NCBI GenBank assembly: GCA_028346125.1
Contig: JAOMEV010000006.1
Location: 18,906 to 82,905 of the forward strand
Source of the DNA: Bacteriovoracales bacterium
Lineage (GTDB): Bacteria; Bdellovibrionota; Bacteriovoracia; Bacteriovoracales; Bacteriovoracaceae
DNA: 64,000 bases
Direction: 5' to 3'
In this document: positions 34,795 to 43,897 of the stretch, in pieces
Layout of the letters: each line of letters starts with the position of its first letter
Numbering within the stretch: the first letter of the stretch is position 1
Notes under the pieces: model-generated
Told to the model about the DNA's origin: nothing
Seen by the model: only the letters and a program-made list of their open reading frames with translations
Databases searched by the model: none
Translations under genes and position numbers: made by a program

Positions 34795-36476
34795 AACAAG
34801 CAAGGTTTTTAAAAGGATTGTATCTTCCTTATTTTTGGGGACCACTTCTTATTTTAATGATCTTTCTTCTTCTTGTCTTTTTTACCAATTTAAAATCCTT
34901 CACTTATGAAAAAGCAAATGAGAATCTCAAGTCTCTTTCACACCTACTGCATAAAGAATATAAAGGTCCTTTTTTAGCTAAAGACCTTGAAACCCTCCAA
35001 AAAAAAATTGATATTGATAGTCAAAAACTTCAGGTAAAGATTTCTTTTTTTAAGGAGAATAAGCTCCTTTTAGAAGACAAGAGTGTTTATTTAAAAGAAG
35101 AAGACCCCGCCCTTAAATTTGAAATACCCTTCAAAAAAAATGGGGAATATCTACAAATTTCGAAGCCTTTAAAAGATCTCCATGATGATCTTCGTTATAT
35201 CGTTTTTCTAATGTGTCTTATCATTGTTGTTTTATTGGCCTTTATTATTCTTCTTAACTATACGCTGACAAAAAAACTTATCCGTCCTTTAAAATCCATG
35301 AAAAACTATGCTTTAAAAATTGCAGAAGGGGACTTTTCAAAAAAAATATCGATCAAAGAAAGACAATACAAAGAGATGAAACAGTTAGGGCACGCGCTTA
35401 ACAAAATGAAAGACCAACTTGAAGGAAGAATCCAAACGATTGTTAAAAACAAAAATGAAAAAGAGGCCGTCTTTTCAAGTATGATAGAAGGTGTTTTAAC
35501 AGTCGATTTAAATGGAAGAATTATTGACCTTAACAATGTCACTCGTAAACTTTTTAAGCTTGAAAGCAATCATAATTATAAAGGCTCTCCGTTAGAACAA
35601 CTTGTTAATAACAAAACTATTCAAAAAATTACCACTCAACTTCTAAAAGAAAATGCTCCTATTGATACCGAAATAGACTTAGAAGGACAAAAGATTATTC
35701 GTCTGCAAGGTTCTCCTTTAAAATCAATGGATGAAAAAATTGGAGCACTCCTTGTTCTCAATGATGTCACTCGACTTAGAAAGCTTGAACGCCATAGAAA
35801 AGAATTTGTAGGAAATGTTTCCCACGAATTGAGAACCCCTCTCACGGCCATTTTAGGTTTTGTTGAAACAATAACTGAGGGAAAAGTCGATGATCTTGAA
35901 ACTCAAAACCGATTTATTTCCATTATTCAAAAACAGGCGAACCGCCTCTACGCCATTATTGAAGATCTCCTCGACCTTTCAAGAATCGAAAAAGAAGCTG
36001 AAGGTGAGGGCAATAGAATCGAAATGACGAATCAAGATATTAAAAATATTATTGATTTGGCCCTCGTGAGTTGCCAACCTAATGCTAAAAAGAAAAACAT
36101 CTCCTTAAAAGTTAATTGTCCTGAACTCCTTAAGGGAAACTTCAACTCCATTCTATTGGTTAGGGCCATCTCGAACCTTATTGATAATGCAATTAAATAT
36201 GGCCCCAATTATTCAAATGTTGAAATAACCGCCTTTAAAAATAAAAATAAACTTATCTTATCAGTTAAAGATCAAGGCCCTGGCATTGATGAAAAACACC
36301 ATGAAAGACTTTTCGAAAGGTTTTACTCTGTTGATAAGGCCAGGAGTAAAGAGTTAGGTGGCTCAGGTATTGGCCTTGCCATTGTAAAACATATAGCCTT
36401 GGCCCACGGTGGCCAAGTAAAAGTTGAAAGTAGCCCAGGAAAAGGATCCACTTTTTCTCTTCAACTTTCTCATTAA
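34791..36476 (+). CDS. phoR: PhoR-type sensor histidine kinase
   Basis: 561 residues. Two membrane helices (about 15-32 and 140-165) flank a periplasmic loop of about 105 residues. A HAMP domain, a PAS domain (about 225-335), HisKA with H345 in [13 protein letters not shown] and HATPase_c with DQGPGI and GGSGIGLAI follow. This is the full PhoR-like layout, with a larger sensor loop than E. coli PhoR. It is translationally coupled to phoB and presumably phosphorylates it. Confidence 0.87.
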   Translation: MKQARFLKGLYLPYFWGPLLILMIFLLLVFFTNLKSFTYEKANENLKSLSHLLHKEYKGPFLAKDLETLQKKIDIDSQKLQVKISFFKENKLLLEDKSVYLKEEDPALKFEIPFKKNGEYLQISKPLKDLHDDLRYIVFLMCLIIVVLLAFIILLNYTLTKKLIRPLKSMKNYALKIAEGDFSKKISIKERQYKEMKQLGHALNKMKDQLEGRIQTIVKNKNEKEAVFSSMIEGVLTVDLNGRIIDLNNVTRKLFKLESNHNYKGSPLEQLVNNKTIQKITTQLLKENAPIDTEIDLEGQKIIRLQGSPLKSMDEKIGALLVLNDVTRLRKLERHRKEFVGNVSHELRTPLTAILGFVETITEGKVDDLETQNRFISIIQKQANRLYAIIEDLLDLSRIEKEAEGEGNRIEMTNQDIKNIIDLALVSCQPNAKKKNISLKVNCPELLKGNFNSILLVRAISNLIDNAIKYGPNYSNVEITAFKNKNKLILSVKDQGPGIDEKHHERLFERFYSVDKARSKELGGSGIGLAIVKHIALAHGGQVKVESSPGKGSTFSLQLSH

Positions 36477-36642
36477 AAAAACCTTTTCAATCAAATAAAA
36501 AAATTAATTCTGTAAATCTTTGACGGAGAATAAAGATCTAGGTAAATATATTTTTCTTTCATAAAATAATTTTTAACCCGATAATATTTAATAGATTAAA
36601 GGAATTATGAATACGCCAAAATTTTTATAGAAAAAGGAGCTC

Positions 36643-37182
36643 TTGATGAAAAAGCTTAATTCTCTCACAATTCCCCTACTCCTCATTTTATCTCTTTCAT
36701 TTTTTGGATGTGAAAGTGGACAGGTCGAAAAAAAGGCCGAGAAAAAAGTCGAGGACGTTGCAACCCAAGATGGTGGTGAAGATAGTGCATCCCAATTAGT
36801 ATCTGGGGCCAGTTCAGATGATGGAAAGGCCTGTGCTGGTGAAGGTGACTGCTTAAGAACTGTTAACTTCGCTTTTGATAGCAGTGTACTTTCTTCCAAC
36901 GCACGAGACATTTTAGACGACAATGCGAACTTTCTTAAAGTTCAAAAAGATGGAAACCTAAAAATTACCATTGAAGGGCATTGTGATGAGAGAGGAAGTG
37001 TTCAATACAACCTTGCTCTTGGAGAAAGAAGAGCGAAGTCTGTAAGAAACTATCTTGTTTCAGCTGGTGTTAATGCTAACAATTTGAATGTCCAGACTTA
37101 TGGAAAAGAAAGAGGCCTAGATGATGGGCACAATGAAGCAGCTTGGGCGAAAAATAGAAGGGCCAACTTCGTTGTTCAATAA
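36643..37182 (+). CDS. pal: peptidoglycan-associated lipoprotein Pal
   Basis: 179 residues. Signal peptide with lipobox SFFGC, so it is lipid-anchored in the outer membrane. An acidic linker is followed by an OmpA/Pal domain (VNFAFDSSVLSSNARDIL, EGHCDERGSVQYNLALGERRAKSV) that binds peptidoglycan. It is part of the Tol-Pal system, but tolQRAB are not in this window. It heads a three-lipoprotein cluster with a DUF4398-like protein and YbgF/CpoB. Confidence 0.92.
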   Translation: MMKKLNSLTIPLLLILSLSFFGCESGQVEKKAEKKVEDVATQDGGEDSASQLVSGASSDDGKACAGEGDCLRTVNFAFDSSVLSSNARDILDDNANFLKVQKDGNLKITIEGHCDERGSVQYNLALGERRAKSVRNYLVSAGVNANNLNVQTYGKERGLDDGHNEAAWAKNRRANFVVQ

Positions 37183-37193
37183 GATCTAAGTTA

Positions 37194-37487
37194 ATGATCA
37201 AAAAAGTTTTTATAGTATTATTGGTGGCGTCCTGTGGTTTAACCACAGTTCGCCCCAAACTTGAGATGAGTTTCGCAGCGGCTGCTTTCATAGCTGCCAG
37301 AAATGCCAAGGCCCAAGAAACCGCCCCTACAATCTACAGAAAAGCTGAGTATTACTACCTTAAGGCAAAGTCCTATTACAGAAGAAAGTATTTTGATAAA
37401 GCAAAAAAATTCTTTAAGGCCTCTCAAAAATTATCTGAAAGAGCAGAATATATTGCCAAAAGAAAAGAAACCCTTAAAAATCTTTAA
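37194..37487 (+). CDS. DUF4398-like lipoprotein
   Basis: 97 residues, 11 bases after pal. Lipobox VASC at the end of the signal peptide. The mature part is two helices with alternating Ala, Tyr and Lys (NAKAQETAPTIYRKAEYYYLKAK), typical of DUF4398 proteins. These are often found next to OmpA-like lipoproteins and are presumed to help them. Probably an outer-membrane accessory of Pal. Confidence 0.75.
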   Translation: MIKKVFIVLLVASCGLTTVRPKLEMSFAAAAFIAARNAKAQETAPTIYRKAEYYYLKAKSYYRRKYFDKAKKFFKASQKLSERAEYIAKRKETLKNL

Positions 37488-37516
37488 ATAGGCTTCACTT
37501 TTAAAAGGAATTTTTC

Positions 37517-38284
37517 ATGAAACTCCTCCTTCCTCTTATGCTTCTTTTTATTTTTTCATGTAAAACCCAAGAGCAAATTAGAAGACAGCAAATGGTCGAT
37601 AATATGGCCATGCAAATGGTACAAAACCAAAAACTCTCTGCAGATACAACAATGAGGCTTCAAAATCTGGAGCAGCAAATACAAGAAACGACAGGAAAGT
37701 TTGAGGAAAAAGATCACCGTAAAGAAGTTCTTATTAAAAAAGACCTTGAGGAGCTTAAAAAAACAATTTCCATTCTTCAAGAGCTTGACCAAAACAACCA
37801 ATCACAAATTGATGGGCTATCAAATGATATAGAAGTCATAAAGTTAAAACTGGAAGAAAACAAAAAGTTTATGGCCAAGGTGCTTGAGACATTAGATAAG
37901 CTCACCAAAGTTCCTGCCCGAAAAAAAGTAAGACCTTATGATAAGGCCATAAAACTCTACCGGTCAGGAAGGTATAAAAAGGCACGACCAGCTTTAGAAA
38001 AATTACTTAAAAGTAGAAAAGTTAGAGGAAATAGGAAGGCCAGAATCTATCATAATCTTGGAATGATTGCGTATATGGATAAAAGGTATCGAGAGGCAAC
38101 AGTTCTTTTCAGTAAGCTCTTTACCAAATATCCAAAAGCACCCTATAACCCCAATGGGCTCTATTTTTTGGGAAAATCCTTTCTTAAGCTTGGGCAAAAA
38201 GAAAATGCAAAGGGTATTTTTAAAGAGCTCATCAAGAAGTACCCTCGCAGTAAAAAGGTAAAAGACGCCAAAAAATACCTGTAA
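37517..38284 (+). CDS. YbgF/CpoB-like lipoprotein with coiled coil and TPR
   Basis: 255 residues. Signal peptide ending in a lipobox-like IFSC, unlike soluble CpoB. Residues 20-130 are a Gln/Glu/Lys-rich coiled coil. Residues 140-255 form TPR repeats (YDKAIKLYRSGRYKKARPALEKLL, YREATVLFSKLFTKYP, LGQKENAKGIFKELIKKYP). In other bacteria CpoB couples Tol-Pal to peptidoglycan synthesis at the septum. The position after pal supports the name. Confidence 0.82.
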   Translation: MKLLLPLMLLFIFSCKTQEQIRRQQMVDNMAMQMVQNQKLSADTTMRLQNLEQQIQETTGKFEEKDHRKEVLIKKDLEELKKTISILQELDQNNQSQIDGLSNDIEVIKLKLEENKKFMAKVLETLDKLTKVPARKKVRPYDKAIKLYRSGRYKKARPALEKLLKSRKVRGNRKARIYHNLGMIAYMDKRYREATVLFSKLFTKYPKAPYNPNGLYFLGKSFLKLGQKENAKGIFKELIKKYPRSKKVKDAKKYL

Positions 38285-38347
38285 AAGCTTCTTTCCCCTC
38301 CACAGATTGATATTTTATGCTAGGATTTGCTCCCAAAGGAGTAAATA

Positions 38348-39469
38348 TTGCAAGGCACAAATAAGACCCAATTAGTTCTTGGTATAGAGACAAGCTGTGA
38401 TGACACATCTATCTGCCTTTTATCAGGCCTTCCTGGAAAGGATGCTCCTTCACCAGAAGTACTCGCTCACCTTTCCTTTTCCCAAGAAAAAATCCTAAAA
38501 AAATGGGGTGGCGTAGTTCCTGAGATTGCCTCCAGAAATCATTTGGCCAAACTCACACCTCTTATACAAGAGGCCTTTGAAGTTGCAAAAAAAGACCCCA
38601 AAGACATCGACCTTTTAGGGGTTACAACCCATCCTGGTCTTTTAGGTCCCCTGCTTACAGGACTCAGCGCGGCAAAATCAATCTCGCTCATTTTTGAAAA
38701 ACCTATACTGCCAGTGAACCATGTCTATGCTCACTTGGAGGCCATTCACCTTTCAAAAAATGTAAATATCACCTACCCCTATTTTGGTCTTATAGTGAGT
38801 GGAGGCCATAGCCTGTACTTACTTGTCCGATCTCCCGAGGATTTTGAAATTCTTGGAAATACTCGAGATGATGCCGCTGGAGAGGCCTTCGATAAAGGCG
38901 GTAAGCTCATTGGGCTCGGCTATCCAGCGGGAAGAGTTATTGATGACCTGGCCAAAGAAGGAAACTGTGAAGCCTTTGACTTTCCTATAGGTCTTAAGCA
39001 TTCAAAGGATAGTTCCCTCAGTTTTTCTGGAGTAAAAACTGCCATGAGGCAGTTTCTTGAAAATAACCCCGAACACATTTTAAAAGACAAAACCATTCCC
39101 GAAGAAGGAACCCCTGAAAGAAAAAACCTCGCTGATCTTTGCGCTTCCTACCAAGAGGCCATCGTCAAGGCCCTTGCCCTTAAGGCAAAGTTTGCAATGG
39201 AGAAGGCCCTTTCTCTTTCAGGTGAAAAAAGTCTCCAGCTCGTTGTAGGCGGAGGCGTCGCCTGTAACTCCAGGCTTCGTACTTCCCTAAAAGAAAAATT
39301 TATTGAAACCTATTTTGTTGAGCCCAAGTTCTGCACCGATAATGGGGCCATGATTGCCAATTTTGCTCTTAGAAACTTTGAAAGTGCAGTGGCCTTCCCG
39401 GAATGCCTTTCCCTCGATGCCAAAAGTAGCTTTATCAAAAAAACTCGCATTGTAAGGAAAAAATCTTGA
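38348..39469 (+). CDS. tsaD: tRNA N6-threonylcarbamoyladenosine transferase TsaD
   Basis: 373 residues from TTG 38348 (AAAGGAG upstream). Kae1/TsaD features: LGIETSCDDTS, the metal-binding HVYAH at about 120, VSGGHSLYLLV, DDAAGEAFDKGG and VGGGVACNSRLR. It adds the threonylcarbamoyl group to A37 of ANN-reading tRNAs with TsaB/E. It overlaps rsmA by four bases, so the two RNA-modification genes are coupled. Confidence 0.95.
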   Translation: MQGTNKTQLVLGIETSCDDTSICLLSGLPGKDAPSPEVLAHLSFSQEKILKKWGGVVPEIASRNHLAKLTPLIQEAFEVAKKDPKDIDLLGVTTHPGLLGPLLTGLSAAKSISLIFEKPILPVNHVYAHLEAIHLSKNVNITYPYFGLIVSGGHSLYLLVRSPEDFEILGNTRDDAAGEAFDKGGKLIGLGYPAGRVIDDLAKEGNCEAFDFPIGLKHSKDSSLSFSGVKTAMRQFLENNPEHILKDKTIPEEGTPERKNLADLCASYQEAIVKALALKAKFAMEKALSLSGEKSLQLVVGGGVACNSRLRTSLKEKFIETYFVEPKFCTDNGAMIANFALRNFESAVAFPECLSLDAKSSFIKKTRIVRKKS

Positions 39470-40263
39470 ACCAAAAATATCCATGGGCCAATAAAGACTT
39501 AGGACAGCACTTCCTTGTAAATGAAGAAGTTATTTCAAACATATGTCATGACTTCAAGTCCCAAGCAAAGGCCATCATAGAAGTTGGACCTGGGCCTGGA
39601 ATTCTTACTCAATACCTTTCTAAAATAGAGTGCCCCTACACTGTTATTGAAAAAGATTTAAGGTTTAAAACCTATTTGGAAGAGTGGATCTCTAATAATC
39701 AAATCGTCTGGGGAGATGCTCTTGAAGCTAACCTAAGTGACCTTATCGACTCAAAAAGTTTTCCAAAAAAAGATATTTGGATGGTTTCAAACCTTCCCTA
39801 CAATATTAGTGTCCCTCTTACACTTAAGTTCACAAAAGCTTCAGAAATCAAGTTCATGACCCTCATGATGCAAAAAGAAGTTGCTGAAAGGATGCTACCA
39901 GAAGGTAAAAAGGCCTCCAAAAATATGAATTCTCTCATGGCACTCACTCAAACTTATTTCGAAGTTCAAAAGCTTTGCCATGTCGACCCAAAATCCTTCC
40001 TTCCCCCACCAAAAGTAGATTCCTCGGTTTTAAGTTTCATCAGAAGAGAAAACCCAATCTTTCCTCTTGAAGAGATACCTTCACTTGAAAAATTTTTCAA
40101 AAAGCTTTTTATCCAAAGAAGAAAACAGATGGGTAAAGTGCTCAAACTTCATTTTCCTCAAGAAAAAGTTGAAGAAGTTTTATCTACACTTGAAATTGAT
40201 TCCCGGAGAAGAGCCGAAACACTTTCTCTTGAAGAGGTCCATAAACTCTATAAATTATTCTAG
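39466..40263 (+). CDS. rsmA: 16S rRNA dimethyladenosine transferase RsmA/KsgA
   Basis: 265 residues from TTG 39466. DLGQHFLVNEEV, EVGPGPGILTQYL (SAM motif I), DALEANL and VSNLPYNIS (motif IV NLPY) are diagnostic. It dimethylates two adjacent adenines near the 3' end of 16S rRNA during small-subunit assembly. Start overlaps the tsaD stop. Confidence 0.95.
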   Translation: MNQKYPWANKDLGQHFLVNEEVISNICHDFKSQAKAIIEVGPGPGILTQYLSKIECPYTVIEKDLRFKTYLEEWISNNQIVWGDALEANLSDLIDSKSFPKKDIWMVSNLPYNISVPLTLKFTKASEIKFMTLMMQKEVAERMLPEGKKASKNMNSLMALTQTYFEVQKLCHVDPKSFLPPPKVDSSVLSFIRRENPIFPLEEIPSLEKFFKKLFIQRRKQMGKVLKLHFPQEKVEEVLSTLEIDSRRRAETLSLEEVHKLYKLF

Positions 40264-40319
40264 AATCCTCCTCTCTAAAAAAACTCATTTTTCAAAAAAA
40301 ACCATGTATAATATCACTC

Positions 40320-40643
40320 ATGGAAGAAAAAGACCTTTTGCAAAAGTTGTACACTCTCCCCATCGGACTTATTGAATTTACTCAAGATGAAAAGGGAAAA
40401 TCACAACTAGGATTAGTAACACCTGAGATTATCAGAATGCTTGCCGGTACAAAGTTTATTGACAACCTTGATTCACTTAACCCTTACATTGAAAACAATA
40501 AAAGCCTCCAAGAGTTGAGCACAATATTGAAACAAGAAAGTTTACTTCTCTTAGTTGGTGGGAAAGGGGAATCCAAGTATATCTTTTTAATCGATAAAGG
40601 TCGGCTATTAAAGTCTTCCACTAAAATAACTAGGGAAAAGTAG
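40320..40643 (+). CDS. hypothetical protein, tandem paralogue 1
   Basis: 107 residues, soluble, mixed alpha/beta. It shares with the next gene LPxGxIEFxxDExGxSxxGLxxPEIxR, a middle helix ending SLNPxIENNKxLxxL, and a final strand before the D in (F/L)IDKGRLL. The pair arose by tandem duplication. No catalytic motif is evident. It lies between rsmA and smpB. Confidence 0.65.
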   Translation: MEEKDLLQKLYTLPIGLIEFTQDEKGKSQLGLVTPEIIRMLAGTKFIDNLDSLNPYIENNKSLQELSTILKQESLLLLVGGKGESKYIFLIDKGRLLKSSTKITREK

Positions 40644-40945
40644 TGGATCAGTCACACCCTCTTTTAAAATTAATACTGCATCTCCCTGTTGGGATCATAG
40701 AATTTATAAATGATGAACAAGGAAATTCAACCGTTGGGTTAATTAACCCGGAAATTCTCAGAATTATCTCCATCGCGGGATTTAGAGGAGAAATAAAGTC
40801 TCTAAATCCTAGAATAGAAAATAATAAGACCCTTGAAGATCTGACAAAAGTACTGGAAAAAAATAGTATCGCGCTGGTCATTACCGGGAATGAAAACTCC
40901 GACTATCTGTTTTTTGTCGATAGGTCCAATCTCTTAACGCCCTAA
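40643..40945 (+). CDS. hypothetical protein, tandem paralogue 2
   Basis: 100 residues from GTG 40643, which overlaps the stop codon of its paralogue by one base (TAGTG), so translation is coupled. About 40 percent of positions match the first copy by eye, including GIIEFxxDEQGNS and SLNPRIENNKTL. Coupled expression suggests they form a heterodimer or bind the same target. Family not recognised. Confidence 0.65.
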   Translation: MDQSHPLLKLILHLPVGIIEFINDEQGNSTVGLINPEILRIISIAGFRGEIKSLNPRIENNKTLEDLTKVLEKNSIALVITGNENSDYLFFVDRSNLLTP

Positions 40946-40996
40946 CGATATGCAAAATATTTTTCTTTTTTCCTTTTCCATGACTCAATGTTATAG

Positions 40997-41485
40997 GTGA
41001 CGGAGTATTTAACTGATTCTAGAGAGAAGACAGTGGGCATTAAAATCATCGCCAAAAATAAAAGGGCCTCGTACGATTACTTCCTTGAAGAAAAATTTGA
41101 GGCCGGACTCGTCTTAGTTGGCACCGAGGTCAAAAGCCTAAGACTTGGAAAAGTCTCCCTCGCAGAGGCCCATATCTCTATGGATAGAGATGGGGAAATG
41201 TGGATCCATAATATGACCATTCCCCAATTCGAGTTTGGCAATATTCACAATCATCAAGAAAACAGAAAAAGAAAGCTCCTTCTTCATAGAAAAGAAATTC
41301 ATAAGGTCTACCACAACCAAAAAACCAAATCCCTAACCCTTATTCCTACAATGATTTATTTCAAAAACTCCCGTATCAAGCTCGAATTCGCTCTCGCTAG
41401 AGGTAAAAAGAAATACGATAAGCGCCAGGTTGAGGCCAAAAGAGACGCTGAGAAAAAGATCCGAAAGGCCAATTACGACGATTAA
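40997..41485 (+). CDS. smpB: SsrA-binding protein SmpB
   Basis: 162 residues from GTG 40997; GTG 41033 behind AGAGAGAAG is an equally good start and gives 150 residues, closer to the usual length. The core is clear: IIAKNKRASYDYFLEEKFEAGLVLVGTEVKSLR, VSLAEAHI and a basic tail (ARGKKKYDKRQVEAKRDAEKKI) that enters the ribosomal A site. It carries tmRNA into stalled ribosomes. Its tmRNA gene is 7 kb away at 33552. It overlaps the convergent exchanger gene by four bases. Confidence 0.95.
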   Translation: MTEYLTDSREKTVGIKIIAKNKRASYDYFLEEKFEAGLVLVGTEVKSLRLGKVSLAEAHISMDRDGEMWIHNMTIPQFEFGNIHNHQENRKRKLLLHRKEIHKVYHNQKTKSLTLIPTMIYFKNSRIKLEFALARGKKKYDKRQVEAKRDAEKKIRKANYDD

Positions 41486-42414
41486 AACCTTATCCAGTAA
41501 TAAACGATTCCACAGTAAGAGGCCAAAAAAGCCGCTCCGCTAAATTTGAAAAAATCTCTTTTTAAGAGAGTAAGAGCAAGTAGAAAAACGGCCGCTGCTG
41601 AAAGGGCCATCATCTCTGTACTAAAACTTTTGACCAAAGCAATATTATATCCCCCAAGACTCGCCAAAACGAAGGCCACATTAAAAATATTAGAACCGAT
41701 AATATTTCCCGTGATGAGGTCTGTGTCCTTTTTCTTCCAACAGGCCAAAAGGGCCGTAATAAGTTCAGGCAAAGAAGTTCCAAAGGCCACAAAAATAGCA
41801 GAAATTACATATTCACTAACACCTAAAAGCTTACCCAGCTGCGAACCTGAAGAGACCAAAAGCTCCCCTCCACCGTATAAAAAAGTGAAGCCTGCCAGAA
41901 GCTTGAGTACAACCATACCTGAAAGGGGCTCTCTATTTGGATCCGGTTCTTCGGACAATTTATCCTTTTTCATCTTCCTATAAGTTTTCGCCATATAGGT
42001 CACAAAAAAGGCCCCCAAAAGAGAAGCTGACAAGTAGTTATATTCTGGACGAGAAAGAACTAAAATGAGAAGGCCAGTAAGAACAAGGTGCCAAACCATC
42101 TGTTCTTTCATTTCTGGTTTTGAAAGATGAAGCTCTGTCAAAAGGCCAGAGATCCCCATAATTAAGAAGAGATTGGCCAAATTTGAACCGACAATATTTC
42201 CCAAAGCAATTTCAGGATGCCCTTCCCAACAAGATATCTGAGACACAAAAAATTCCGGAAGAGATGTTCCAAAGCCAACAATAACAAGTCCAATAACTAA
42301 AGGGGAAAGGCCGAAAAACTTTCCGATTTTTTCAGCACCATCTAAAGCAAACTCTGCACCAAAATAGAGAATAACTAGAGACAATACGAGATATCCAAAT
42401 TGTAAAGAAATCAT
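41482..42414 (-). CDS. CaCA-family cation exchanger (YrbG/CaxA type)
   Basis: 310 residues from ATG 42414 (AGGAA upstream); a longer frame to 42510 lacks a membrane start. About ten membrane helices in two inverted halves, each with the alpha-repeat motif: GFGTSLPEFFVS/GNIVGSNLAN and AFGTSLPELITA/GNIIGSNIFN. It exchanges Ca2+ or a related cation for Na+ or K+ across the inner membrane. A cytoplasmic Lys/Pro-rich loop joins the halves. Confidence 0.88.
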   Translation of the reverse strand: MISLQFGYLVLSLVILYFGAEFALDGAEKIGKFFGLSPLVIGLVIVGFGTSLPEFFVSQISCWEGHPEIALGNIVGSNLANLFLIMGISGLLTELHLSKPEMKEQMVWHLVLTGLLILVLSRPEYNYLSASLLGAFFVTYMAKTYRKMKKDKLSEEPDPNREPLSGMVVLKLLAGFTFLYGGGELLVSSGSQLGKLLGVSEYVISAIFVAFGTSLPELITALLACWKKKDTDLITGNIIGSNIFNVAFVLASLGGYNIALVKSFSTEMMALSAAAVFLLALTLLKRDFFKFSGAAFLASYCGIVYYWIRF

Positions 42415-42495
42415 GAATTCCTCTTTATAGAGTGACAACTTTTTTGCCATAATAGTTAAAGGCACAATCCGCAAGGTAACATCTTTAGGATCATC

Positions 42496-42972
42496 ATGAA
42501 ACATTACCAAAAAATAAGCTTCAATACTTATAAAATAATATCTGTAGCTCTATGCGCTGTAGGTGATGCCCTCATTATGACTTACATTTGGAAGGCTTTT
42601 ACCAATTTTAAAAGAATTCAACCCATCGTCGAAATGTCTCTCAAAACCCAAAACCTCCAACTTCGAGACTTACCCTCAGACTTTCTCCCAAACCTTCACC
42701 TCCTAATAATCAATAGTCTTATTCTCTTCTTTGCTCTCATTGCCCTTTTTCACATCATTATTTATTTCTTCTTCTACAAAGAGAAAGACTCTCCATGGCT
42801 TTATGTAAAAATATTAACTGTACTTGGATGTCTTGGTTGCTGGGTCATCGGCCTTCCGGCCATTACATACCCTAAGAGTCTAGCCTTTCTGGTCTTCTTT
42901 CAGGGATTTGCTTACCTATGGGTGGCATTGGGACTTTTTCACTTTGATGAAAAAAGAGGAATAACAAATTGA
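42496..42972 (+). CDS. four-helix membrane protein of unknown function
   Basis: 158 residues with about four membrane helices (near 12-32, 68-92, 104-122 and 128-148). No motif I recognise. Its 5' end is divergent from the exchanger. The 3' end overlaps the convergent gene at 42939 by 34 bases. Confidence 0.6.
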   Translation: MKHYQKISFNTYKIISVALCAVGDALIMTYIWKAFTNFKRIQPIVEMSLKTQNLQLRDLPSDFLPNLHLLIINSLILFFALIALFHIIIYFFFYKEKDSPWLYVKILTVLGCLGCWVIGLPAITYPKSLAFLVFFQGFAYLWVALGLFHFDEKRGITN

Positions 42973-43889
42973 CTCTTTTCTGCGAAAGTCCAAGCAGGGG
43001 GCCTTTCAACCTGACCTAACTGAATCCGCTGGCCGGCCAAGGCCAAAATAAAAGAATCAAATGCCCTGGGACTCGTTTCCAAGATTTCCAAATCAGGATT
43101 ATAAATAAAAATGTTCAACTTTTTTTCTATATTTTTTATGACCTTATGGCGAAAATCAGCCCCGGCCTTAAAGTCTCCCAAACCTTGGACTTCTTTTCTC
43201 GTTATAATCTTGGCCCTTAATAATTCTAAAAGTGCCAATTGAATATTGCTCTCAAAAAGCTTTAAGTCCTTAGGGAAGTGCCTCTTAAGATAATTAAAAC
43301 GAGAGAGAATCATAAGAGAGGCCTTACCAAACGAATCAAAGGAGTTATTAAAAACCTCTAATTGCTGATCATAATACTTAGTCCAAACCCAAAAATCGAG
43401 AGGTCTGTTCCAGTAGGGTAGAAAACCCTTCTTAAGTCGCCTTTTGAAAGGCCTTGAAAGAATATGTTTATCTGTAGGCCTTTTCATTACATCTCGAGAG
43501 AAGTCAAACTCATCATCTTTGTTTCTCTCTTGCTCATAACGTTTTGGATTCCCGGCCTTTTTTAATTTATCAGACTCAATAAGGGAATCAATCATAGTTC
43601 TAATGGTTTTCACATTTTTTTTCGGACAATGATTGAGTCCAGGACAGGAGAGCTTGCAATCGTAGCAAGGAGGCAATGTGAGGGGAAAATCTAAAACTAA
43701 CTTTTTTAGGTAAAAGTTTTCCACCCATTTTCTAATGACATCATCTTCATCTTCCTGGTGTTCTTTGACCTGGAGAAGAGAGTTCAAAAACCATCGTTCT
43801 TTTTTTGGAAAATATTCAAGAAGACAAAAGAAAAAGTTATCTTTTTTCCCTCCTTTCATACTCATACCAGCAATATTTTTTTTTTCCAT
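42939..43889 (-). CDS. hypothetical protein with Cys cluster CYDCKLSCPGLNHCP
   Basis: 316 residues, soluble and basic. The cluster CYDCxxxCPGxxxCP at about 96-110 could bind zinc or an iron-sulfur cluster. The rest is helical, with no known motif. It begins eight bases after the GHMP kinase stop and is probably translated from the same mRNA. Function unknown. The C-terminus overlaps the opposing membrane-protein gene. Confidence 0.6.
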   Translation of the reverse strand: MEKKNIAGMSMKGGKKDNFFFCLLEYFPKKERWFLNSLLQVKEHQEDEDDVIRKWVENFYLKKLVLDFPLTLPPCYDCKLSCPGLNHCPKKNVKTIRTMIDSLIESDKLKKAGNPKRYEQERNKDDEFDFSRDVMKRPTDKHILSRPFKRRLKKGFLPYWNRPLDFWVWTKYYDQQLEVFNNSFDSFGKASLMILSRFNYLKRHFPKDLKLFESNIQLALLELLRAKIITRKEVQGLGDFKAGADFRHKVIKNIEKKLNIFIYNPDLEILETSPRAFDSFILALAGQRIQLGQVERPPAWTFAEKSQFVIPLFSSK

Positions 43890-43897
43890 AAAGGGCC

